A stretch of 24,121 nt of DNA from Hemicentrotus pulcherrimus (Eukaryota; Echinodermata; Echinoidea; Camarodonta; Strongylocentrotidae): positions 160,112-184,232 of the forward strand of contig BEXV01001767.1 in assembly GCA_003118195.1 (NCBI GenBank), given 5' to 3'. Below the pieces are notes generated by a model. It made no database searches and was not told the origin of the DNA. It saw nothing but the letters and a program-made list of their open reading frames with translations. Below, piece after piece: positions 11,601 through 23,600 of this stretch. Every line of letters begins with the position of its first letter. Within the stretch, counting starts at the first letter, position 1. Position numbers and translations under genes: made by a program.

Positions 11601-14600
11601 AACTTTCAGAATAACGAACCGCCTAACATCAAACACTACCTAGGAATAAATATATAATGTGCCATAGCCCATAGATATGCCCGTAGGCATATTTATTAAG
11701 TTTCATGAAGAATATATTGTTCAAATGACAACGATAAATCTGATACGTTATACAGAGGAACGATTCTTGTTAATTGAAGGAATGAATGTTCTCTCTGGGT
11801 TTCTTAAAGGGATTGGGTGTCTTTGACTCAGATTCTAAACAAAATCCTGGATTTAGCTCATGCTGCAATCATAATTATGAACCTTAAGGTAAGTCAGGAA
11901 TCCCATGTGATGTTTATAAGCCGATAACCTGTATGATTATCAAGATATTTATGATTGGAATTCGACATTTCAAAAACCCGTTTTCCCTAACGGTTTTTAT
12001 AACACTACATTCTATTGGAGAAAATGAGTATGGTAAAACCGTTCACTCGACGATTTTTACTTTTTTGAGGCACTTCCATGATCATTTTGAAGCGCAATTT
12101 TTGTTAGGGCTTTAATATTTCACCATATCACAGACGCTGACAACACGAAGGACCATGCATCTCAGATTTGGCATTGTTAAATAATGCCTTTAAGTTGAGC
12201 ATAGCGTCATAACTAAATAATTTCTTTATAATCGAATTTGTATTTCGAATAACTAAGCGCATTAACCTATTTGAAAATAATGTAGAATCTGGAAATATGA
12301 AATCACTATTCTTAAAATACTTTTGAAAATGAAATGCAGATAGGCCTATGCCATAGTAGCATTTTAAATCTATTGGCAGATCTTATCTCGCATTAGGTAG
12401 ATGTACTTCACATCGTGTAAATGTGTTATGAAACACTGAATCTGACGAGATATATTTGAAATTCAATTACTTACAAGGCCTGCCTATTCTTGTGGGTATG
12501 GATTTAAACTGAATAAGACTAGTTGTGTCTTTACCTTGTGTTTGACACGTTGTTCCTATCCAGCCGTTGGTACATTGGCAGACGAACCCATCATTCTCAT
12601 CTCTACATTCAGCAACATTCTGACACGGATTCGAATCACATGCAGGACGAGTGATAGCTGTAAAGAGATTAACCATTCATAGATTAAATCCATCGAAAAA
12701 ATAAACATGCAATGAAGTTTACATAGAAGCATTTGTGTGTGGAAAAAATAATTCTTTATGTATTGATTTCATCTCCAGGCAAAGATTTTTTTTTAATATA
12801 AAGAGACAAAGGACATAGGAAATACCACAGACTAGTGCAATGGGATTGGAATGATAGTGCAATGGAAGTTAGTTCCCGGTAAAACGGTTCCCGTCACTAG
12901 TCAGTGTTTTACATACACTGCAAGATAATGCGTTAATTCAGATTATCATACAGACTCCTCTTTATCATTGCCGTATTGGATCATGACAGAAATAACGTTG
13001 AACATATTTGTTTAATGTAACAATAATTAAAACACAAGTGTTGACCTTAAAGACTACTCAGTTATTCCGTATTAACGGAACATTTACAAATATTGTGCAA
13101 AACTGATGCAAGAAAATCAAACGTGAAATGTCGATACTTCGGAATAGAAAAGCATTAAACAAACTTAGTGTATTTTGTATACCCCCTGCCTTTCTGCAAA
13201 CTGCTCAGCAGGGTTTAGAAGTAGTATGGGTAACATCAAAAAAATATCTTTGAAGTATATACGCATTTATTTATGATGCGAATACGTACGATCTTCACAC
13301 GTAGGCCCTGTAAACCCAGAGTCTTCGTCACAGGTACATTCGAATCCATCATTATTCGCAGTGTTGGAACAAGTGGCGCCATTCTTACAGGGGAAGTTCA
13401 CACAAAAGTCTGAAAGCAGAAATAATGTCAATGATTAATGTTTGGATGTATGAAAGCTGTATTTCCATCAAATTATATCTGTTATCATATTAGAGATATC
13501 GTAAGGCCAGATCTTAACATATCGCCTGGAAACCGAGTTATACCAAGAGCAATGTATCATTTCGATGTGATTATCCCAAGTAAGAGCTTAAAATTCACAA
13601 CAGATTTTCAAACTTAAGAGATCATCGGCCCTACAAAAATCGAAAAATATCATTTGATATTCACTAATATTCTTTGTTCACTATTTCTTTATTCACTGTT
13701 AAATTTATACAATTTCTTCCAAGCTATCAAAGTACTAGACTCTTGCTATTCATTGTAACTTTCTTCGTCAAACGTACTATTTATTCATCATATTGTTCAT
13801 TTGCTTGTACTGTTTTATGCTTTGAGAAAAAGTGATAAGAAAGTAGTATTTCTTTACTTACTCGCATTTTCACACGCATCTCCGACAAAATCTCTGCCAC
13901 AATTACATACAAAACCAGAGTTATCGTTAGTGTTACTACATGGACGATTGTTTTGGCAAGGGTCATCAGCACAATGATCTGTGTCAAAATCAAAGGAAAA
14001 TTGGTTATTTACAGACTGTTTACAACAACAAAAATGGCAAAAGTGTACCTGAAATAAATATATTTCCTACTGTACTAATGAATTATGATATGTGTTAAAT
14101 ACTCTCTGTCAGAAACAGAATCTGGGAAGGGATAAATAGATCCGACTAATGAAATATCGTAACTACGTGGAGCTTGTGAACAAGGTGAGTAGGGCGGTTG
14201 TTTGAAGTACCCGCTAATGGTAGCGATGCCAAAAGCACATTGTCATGTTGGACACTTTGCAATCACCCAATATAAAGAAATATGTATTATCTGAGTAAAC
14301 AATGAAATGAATAATGAAACATCGTGTTCATAGCAAAATCTATTACCTGGATTGCTGTCTTAATTTGAGGAATTTTTTTAAATTTCATTAGTTGTTCTGG
14401 AAAAAATGGTAGCTCTTCTTTTTCTTCATTCTCTTAAGCGAGGACCAAAAAAAAGATGAGGATTTTAAAGATAAGTTTAGATAAGATGAAAAAATACTGC
14501 AAATGCCAATAATTTAGTAAACACTTACTTGTAAATTCACACATATCACCGATGAATTCGTCCTCACAGTTGCATACGAATCCAGAGTTGTCATCGTTGT

Positions 14601-17600
14601 TAGTACAAGGTTGGTCATTCTCACATGGATCACCATTACAATAGTCTGAAACAGAAACAGGAAAAAAATCTGTAAAATCTCTCTTTTTACCCCCAAAATC
14701 CCGGTTGACATCCGTCGACAATGCAAAGACCCTCTAATGCTACTCCTGCAATACCTCTACCCCTGTTGTTCAATTGCACATGAAAAATGGACAGTGTCAC
14801 ATTCGTTTTCCAAGGTAATTAGACCCCAAAAGGACTCGATAGTAAGAACCACTGCATCATGGCCGCAACGGAGAGAGTCTTAATTTCTTTTATATTCTTA
14901 AAGTCAGAATTTAAATCTCGAGATATCTCTCCAAGACTATCTGGTAACGACCATTTCTTTTCTTTACATATGGATACGCTTATCCTTTAATGAAAGCACA
15001 AAATGGGAACTGATATGTTCTGATGGTTGACCAGTATCGTAGCTTTTTTACAATGTCAAAGTTGGGGAAAGAATTAGGAGCAGCAGAGATTCTAAAATGT
15101 CACTCCGGGTATTTACTTACTAGTAAATTCACAAGTGCCTTCAGTGAATTCATCTCCACAATCACAAACGAAGCCAGTGTTATCATCGTTGTTTGAGCAG
15201 GGTCTCGAGTTTTGACACGGGTCGTTCTGACAAAAATCTGAAAAGAGCAAGACTTGACTTGGTGACCAACAACCTACAAGCAGTTAGTTCCCATGATCGT
15301 TCCTGGAATATGTTAGCTGAGATATCTATTCTCTATAAACTGTTTATTTCATACAATTTTGTCCAAGTTATCTAAGTACTATAATCTTGTTTTTCATTGT
15401 ACCTTTCCTTGTCCGACGTCCTATGTATCCGTCATTTTGTACATTTGGTTATACTTTTTTATTCTTTGAGAAAAAAATGATAAGACAGTAGTATTTCTTT
15501 ACTTACTAGCATATTCACACACATCTCCTACAAAATCTCTGCCACAGTCACACACGAAACCAGAGTTATCGTTAGTGTTACTACATGGACGATTGTTCCG
15601 GCAGGGGTCATCAGCACAATGATCTGTGTCAAAATCAAAGGTAATCGGTTATTTACAGACTGTTTACGATACTTTATCAATGGAAAAATGATCCTGCAAT
15701 AAATTGTATAATTCCCACTGTACATTCTGTCAGAAAGTGAATCATTGACATTCAAGACTTATAAAGAAAAAAGATTGATAACAAATTAGAACATTTGGTA
15801 TAACGCAGATGACTTTCACTGGTTCGAGTAATCACACAACGTTGTTTAAGCTTCTGCCAAAGTTATAATTTTCAGGCTACCTAAAAATACCAGTATCCTT
15901 CCAAAAAAAAAACATTTTGACCACTGAAATATCTTCTTATCCAGACAACTTATAGCTTGACCAGTTTCAACATGTTTGGTTTCAGTCGGGTTTACCTTCT
16001 ATGAACTTCACTGAGATGATCCGTTTACATTCAACAAATTATATGTTATGTATATCATCTCTTTTTCACGATATATAAATATCAGGTCAAGTATGACAAA
16101 GTTTACTCTGAACGTATCATAATCCAGAAAATGAAATAACTCTTTACTGCTTACTGATTATTTCGCACGTTTCACTCAGGAATTCCTCTTCACAATCGCA
16201 CACGAAGCCGGTATCGTCGATGTTGTTGGTGCACGGTTTATCATTATTACACGGCTCAGATAGGCAGTGATCTATATAGAAGACGGAAATTGTATAAACA
16301 CATCTATTTGATTACCATGCAATCATAGTTTAGTTTAAACAAGGTACAATATTTTTTAAGAAAGTTATTAGGGTCATGTCCATGTACAACCTCCTATCAG
16401 TCCACAATACCGAAAGTTAATATATTCATGTTAGATACAAAGGCAACATCACATAGTCACCTTTTCATTTTCTCGGCGGGAACCAAATGAAGGAGAATGG
16501 ATTATTTTCTTACAAATACACAAAAAAAAAAACATTGTAAAAGGGGAAGAGTAAAGAGCAGGTTAATGAAAGAGAGGAGGTTTGGAAAGAGAAAATGAAG
16601 GAGAGATAGAGAGAGAGAGAGATATTACTTAAAGAGAGAGGTGCGTTAAGAAATGCATAAGCTAGAAAAATAATTTATGTTTCAGCAGACAATAATTGAT
16701 GAGTAGGTATAAACCAAGAAAAGAGATTAAAGATATAAAAATACTGGGCTTATTAAGTTGGAAAGACCTTATAACGCAGAGAGAGTAGGAATGGAACAAG
16801 TCTAGATACGTACTTATGATCGTGCAGACGTCATCTAGATACTCATCACCGCAATCACATACAAAGTTTGTTCCTTCATTATTAAAGCTGCATGTACCTC
16901 CATTCTGGCAGGGCTCGGGGTCGCACCAATCTAGAATTGAGATAAAAATACGTCCATGAAAAAGGGAATTTGATCTCAAATACTCTATGGATGGAATTGG
17001 AAGAAAGTGATGTGCTGTCACAATGCTGATAATGTGAATATACGGTGTCGTCATCTTTTTCACAGTGTCTGTAAACAAATGCACTTATAAAATCTCAGAA
17101 ATGTGAGTTGCAATAACATGTAAACAACATGAACAAACTATGTTATTCATATCTTTACAAACAGGATATCAAAATATTTCACATCACACTGTGGTCAAAT
17201 TGCATTTTAACACAGAATTCGATTCACAGTGAGTTACACCACCGTGGGAATACGGAGTTTATACACTATTAGGACAAAGGAAAATATCTTAATCTGCTGG
17301 GGGTCAGAAGGCTCTAAATTCGTTTCACGTTAAAAGAGATTTAACGCCCTCTTCGTTGTCAGGAGACGTCATGATTATCAAAAAGTAACGATATTTTTAC
17401 ATCACCAAAACAACTTACTCCTTATGTCACAGGTGTCACCTAACCATCCAACTGCGCATGTGCAAAGGTAACCTTCATTGTTGATGGGCGTGGTACACGT
17501 GGCGCCGTTCTGACACGGAGTGTCGTCACAAGTGGTAACTTCATTTGACAAATCATAAATAAAAGAGATGGAACTAAGATGAGAAAAAAAGTGTCAAAAA

Positions 17601-20600
17601 TGCTTCGCTAAGTGCTAGGCTTGGGGTATTAGTTAAGCAGAAAATCCAACAATTTGTGATTTAAAAAACATCATTAATTTAATATTAAACATCATTAAAG
17701 TTTTTTACTCTAAAATGAAATGAATATTTTAATTGAACCTAAACTGCACTGTTTGTAAAATATTTCTACAAAATATTTTTACAAAAGCATTTGAAGCATC
17801 ACTTTAAATGCATATCTTAAGTATTTAGGTCTATCAACTACTATGACCTCTGAATATTCGAAAAGAATTAATTGTAAGGCCCTTTGAGTCATGTAAATAA
17901 TGGCGCAACACGAAGAAAATAGAATATTAACAAAATGAAAGAAGGAGGAGGTGAAACTATCCATGCCGTTGAAATGATTCGAGAACATCCAACTTTCTGT
18001 ATTTTTTTTTTCTTTTCGTAAACATTCAAACTCGTTTGAAGAAAGCATTTTTGTTCACATTCAAATGATCATGGATCGCTAATGACCAAAACATATCAAT
18101 AATGAGAAAAATGAGCTCGTGAATGAGGAACAGACAGTAGAATAGCTCCACAATCATATAGGGAAGAAATTAAAAAATTAAAAAATTATACGAAAATAGA
18201 GAAGGTTTATATACTATGCATACTGAGGAGAGAAAGCTGACAAGCACCGGGGCAATAACCAATGAAATAATTTCCTTTTAACAAATACTGCATGTGCATA
18301 CAAAATAGCAACAAAGACTGTTCTATACAGAATACATTATGATGATGCGGTACATACATTCTTCATGCAAGAATAATGCATTGTTATATGTTAAAAACAT
18401 TTTTTTTTCTGTTACAAAATATGAGTATAAAAGCGATAATATTCAATATCCGCTACCCCTTATAACAAAAATAAAGGAACCGAGAAAGCCTTCAACCACT
18501 ATAAATAACATCTGCCACTTTTCAATTGTTTAATCAAAATTTTCAATTTTCAAAACAAAAAGTGTAATAAATCACCATGGACTTTCACTTACAGAAACTT
18601 TAATAAATCAGGCGAAATCTGTAGAGAAAAGAAACACATACTTGCCTGAGAAAATTAGGTTAACATATATAGATCTTATATTTGGTATAAAGGCAATTAA
18701 TTTACGCGAAAGGTAATAGGAGAAGAAAAATATAACATAGACGATCATTTACAGAAAACTGTTCTTTCTTGCAGTATATACGTGTTGTTCTATTTATGAA
18801 ATTATACTAGTAAACAAACTGTAGTGAAAAATTCCACTTGTACCAAATGAAATTGAAAGTAAAGAGAGAACAAGGCCAATAAAGAAGCAATGAAAGATGT
18901 TATAAATGAATTTGTAATGATATTCATAAGTTTCAGCAATGTCAGTCAGAGCAATCTGAAAATTTAAATTGGCGTCTCACTTACTCTTGATAAGACATTG
19001 GGGTCCCGTATAGCCAGTGCCTCCACATGAACATGTAAACATACTGAAGTCATTGTCTCTACACACTCCGTTGTTTTGACATAATCCCGGGTTCTGAAGG
19101 CAGTAGGAGTCTTTAGTGAGACAAAACGGTAAAGGACACGAGTGATATAGTGCACCAAAGTGATAACGTCATATTTGCTCGTCGACCAGGCTACTGGTTC
19201 TAAACACCAGACTTCGAAAAAATATCCGGTAAGATACTCTATGGAAATTCATAATGATGGATATATCGTTAGAATAATTGAAATCTAGAAGAATATTTTG
19301 ATGAAAATATTATCACTTTAACCAGCGACTCTAATAACAAAGAACATAAACAAAGAATCGGTGTGCATTATAGAAAAGCGTTCGTGCATAACGGTCAATT
19401 TCCAACAAAGTTAAACATTATAAGATGGAATCAATACCTGTTAAAACAACAAGAACAAATAATAAGATACCTTTATTCATTGATACTACAGATTTACCGT
19501 TCAAACGATTGCAAAGAAACCTACTGCATTCAGAGTAGTGAATATTGTGTTAAGATTGGAATACATGAAATTTGTTCGAGCAATGGTAGTACTGTCAAAT
19601 AAATGAAATACCGTAAATGGGCCGAGAATTATCACTTCATACAATCTTTCATACTATTCATGTCCTTCCCATTGTGTGATTTTCCGTTCTACTTACTGGT
19701 CGTTTCGCAAATATCGCCTTCCCATCCTGCTGCGCATACACACATGAATCCTACACCACTGTTGGAAGTGAAACAAGTGGCGCCATTCTAACATGGATCA
19801 TCGTCGCACGTGATAGCTAGAATTGACCAATGACAAGACAGATTAGTCACGAGGAATGAGAGGTAGCTTTTGCTTTATAAAGATGCATAATCCATCCTCC
19901 TGTTAAAAGTTTTCAAAAATCATTTTTCCGTTTTTCATCGAATGATCCGAAAATGATTTTGAAATTATTTCTAAAAAAATAGGAAACATTTAACACAAAT
20001 ATAGCGACCGACGAGAACACGTATGATTTATATTTAGAAATGTTGAAAATCGTATTCTTCGATTTAGGTCTGTTTTTTGCTTGCAAATGATCCTTAATTT
20101 GAAGCAACGTATCATAAGATGATTTAATATGTTCCTGGACAATAATCAATGTGAATCTAAAAGATTTTAATACGTTAGAAATATATTTGTATGGAACGTT
20201 AATTGAGATTGTGATTGTGAAATTAAATCACGATATATGTTACGCTATATCATACCCATAACAATTTATCCCGTCTGATTTCACTTACTGCTTGTTTGAC
20301 AAGTGTCGCCTGTCCATTCCGTTGCACAAATACAGACGAAGCCCGTGCCGCTGAATGGCGTTACACAGGTGGCGCCATTCAAACACGGGTCATCAGCGCA
20401 CGTGATAGCTACAATTGACAAATGAGAAGAGAGAGAATTAAAATTGAATGTAGGGAAGAATTGGAAGAAATGGAGAGGTATGAGTGGTTATGAGGCATAC
20501 GTGTTTACTTTCAATAATCCTCCTTATATAAAAGTATAAAACATTTTTTTTTTTTAACATGTTAATAATCACTAAATGTGTACAGAGTTATGAGACTTGG

Positions 20601-23600
20601 ATATTTCATTGCAGATATCAATAAATATTATACATAACACGTTAAACCATAAAATAATATTTTATGATACTCTCCCATTTTCATGATGTTATTTTTACCG
20701 AGGACAAAACACTGCTAAGTTCTGTTTTAAATAGTTATGTTTAATCACAGCACCAAAGGGTAGAGTAGTTTACAAAATATGAACTAATTATTCGCTTGTC
20801 TTGTATGAATTAAAAACTACAAATATTATTGTTATCTAATTCCATTTCACTTACTACTTATTTCACATGTATCCCCTGTCCAACACGCGGAACATGTGCA
20901 TATAAAACCGTTACCGCTGATGGATGTTGTACAGGTGGCGCCGTTCAAACAAGGTTCATCGTTGCATGTGATAGCTATAATTGACCAATGAGACAAAAGC
21001 CGGTTATTCATATCCAATAAAGAGTAGTTTATGAAGTGCTATACATTTACTGGTGGTATAAATTTATTGGAGGTATACTTGCGTTCTATTCCATGATTTT
21101 ACTGTTAAATTATGTGTAAGTGTAAGCTATGTATTCATAATCACTCTAATTTACACGTGTATGATCACCAAATGTGTATTTTGGGAGGTCAATAATCATG
21201 ATATAAGAAATGGAAGTCATATATTAGTATATTAATTAAGAAATTAAGAAGACACCCAAACGACTCTTTAAATTATTATTTTGTTTATTTTTATTGTTCT
21301 TTAATTGTTGAAATAAACTGCAACATTATTACTAAAGCATGCTTATTCCTAACGTAAATAAGAATAAATCTGACAGAATAATTAGTTACAGTTCTAAAAA
21401 AATATCAATCAGTTGTGTTGCATGAAATGAGAGTTTACTAACTACTTATTTCGCATGTATCCCCTGTCCAACCTGCTGCACATGTGCATCTAAAACCATT
21501 ACCGCTGATGGATGTTGTACAGGTGGCGCCGTTCAAACATGGGTCATCATTGCACGTGATAGCTTTAAGTGAACAATAAGAAGAGAAATAATGGCACAAA
21601 AGGGGTCGTAAGAGCATTGCTTATTTGCTCTCATTCTAAATGTATTTAATAGAGCAAAAGAGAAACAGGTTTATGTCAGATAGTTATATCGCGGTCATAT
21701 GAGACACAATAGAAAGATAATAATACCTTATTGATGAATTGTGAATTTCAAAATTCGAAAGCAACTTAGTGAGCTAAATGACATACAAGTCTTTCGGGGG
21801 AAAAAAAAACGTCTTATATTTGGGCAAACTGAACTACTTTTATAATATAAACTTTGATAAACAGTGCTAATCTTTCTCATACAATGAACAATTTTTATGA
21901 TTTTTATATTTTCGCTATACTACATATTGAGAGATTTTATTTACAAGAAAATTACCCCACCCACACACACACAAACATAATTCTTGTTATAAATTTAATT
22001 AATCAACTTACTGCTGATTTCGCAAAGGTCGCCAGTCCAGCCAGCAGTGCATGCACATAGGAAGCCTATACCGTTGCTTGTCGAGAAGCAAGTTGCTTCG
22101 TTCAAACATGGGTCATCAGCGCATGTAATGGCTATGGGTTAAAGATAGATCGAAATGAAAAGTATTACCGACATGGTTTTGTGCTAAAAAGTGTTAATGA
22201 ACAATAATTAAGTTCGATGAAGTGTGCTGTCCAAAACTATATTAAAAGATAATCGCAGTTACAATATTTTCAATCTGCACAAGAGAAAATAAAGGACCTT
22301 TATACCAAAGTTTTACTAACTTATGCATCAACTGTAAGTAGAGTCCTTGGTATACAAATGGAAGTATCGTTTTCTGTGAAACATGAGTCAATCAAGGATC
22401 ACCTTCATCACTCTAAGAGAGATTAATATAACATTCAAAGAGCGGAACAGCTCCGTGTTTCAAAATTATATGGATATCAGAAGTCATATGGGACATATGC
22501 TGACTACAAACTGGTCTAGACTTTACTGCTGGGAAATGCAAAGTGACTCGTTAGTGGTAAAAAGTCTATTTAAAAATAGCTGAGGGTTGTTTTTTTTACT
22601 TACAGCTCGTTTCGCATGTATCGCCTGTCCATCCATCTGCGCAGACGCAAATGAAACCTGTACCGCTGTTAGATGTAAAACAGGTGGCGCCATTCTTACA
22701 TGGGTCGTTGTCGCACGTGATAGCTAGAATTAGCCAATGAGAAGAGAGATCAGTCATTAAACGTGTGGAGATTGCATGGGATTAATAAAAAAGAAACTTT
22801 TTATTTACGGACGTTTTTTTTTTTTTTCAAAAGTCAATAAACATGTTATTATTCAAATGATAATTGGATGAAATAATAAAGAACAGTGATTGGATATAAT
22901 GTGATCATTTAAGGCAAAACAAAATTAAACGTAAGCAATTGCTGCAAATCAATATTACACATAAACTATTAGAAAGGTTTATAATAGCAGACTTTATTCC
23001 ATTGCTTACTGTCAGTGAATTCATATAATTGAGGGAGTAATACAATACATACATTGCCATATTTAACAATATTAAAGAAATCTAATATTCACTAACTTGT
23101 ACTACTTGTTTCGCAAGTGTCCCCTTCCCATCCCGATGCGCATAGGCATACATAACCAGTGCCGCTGTTGGCCGTAAAGCAAGTGGCGCCGTTCTTACAC
23201 AGGTCATTATCGCACGTGATAGCTACAATAATGAGAAGAGAGCACAATCATATGATTATGGGGTTGTTAATCATATGGAATGTTGATCAGCATAGAGTGT
23301 TAAAAAAGTTTGGAAGTCCACAAATAGCTGACTTTTTTTTTTGTAACATAATACTCCTGAAGAAGTATATCATTTAATAATTGTATGCAACAATTAAATA
23401 GCCGTATGTAAGGAACATGGTCAATGGTAATCATTTAAAAAAATAAGAGAAAGGCCAACAAGAAAATTAATATCACGCTCCTAAACCCTTAGGCTTACGT
23501 GTCATGGTTTTGTTTGATAATGGAAAGCTTTGTTTTTATAATGGAAATAAACAACGATGGCATGATCTGATGTACCTTATTCCCAACCAAAATGGCTATA

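Larger units (their letters stand above)
13690..15735 (-). repeat. Recent segmental duplication block carrying E13-E16
   Basis: About 13690-14110 (with E16) aligns with about 15336-15735 (with E13), including intron stretches such as the TTTGAGAAAAA.TGATAAGA.AGTAGTATTTCT region left of each exon. Between them, about 14110-15335 (with E14 and E15) aligns with 8776-9925. The layout A-B-A' is what unequal crossing over of an exon cluster would leave. Confidence 0.75.
15624..16813 (-). other. Introns flanking E12
   Basis: Beyond the duplicated segment (which ends about 15735) the sequence is unique on both sides of E12, with A runs near 15905 and 16525 and the GA repeat. No further exon seen. 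Confidence 0.7.

Noticed and set aside
11674..11695. Small palindrome ATATGCC..GGCATAT
   Set aside because: Seven-base arms only; expected by chance in a window this size and not near a splice site.
11933..12115. Plus-strand open frame of 60 codons
   Set aside because: Intronic, compositionally like its surroundings, no domain recognised.
17779..18048. Minus-strand open frame of 89 codons
   Set aside because: No EGF pattern, lies in the long E9-E10 intron without convincing splice sites; chance in AT-rich DNA is more likely.
18140..18165. Possible EGF relic (CTCCACAATCAT resembles the antisense of CDCGD codons)
   Set aside because: Only about 12 bases match; no other cysteine codons, acceptor or donor nearby.
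19363..19602. Plus-strand open frame of 79 codons
   Set aside because: No recognisable domain, on the opposite strand of an intron, not supported by context.
22383..22583. Plus-strand open frame of 66 codons
   Set aside because: Lies in an array intron whose sibling introns have no equivalent frame.
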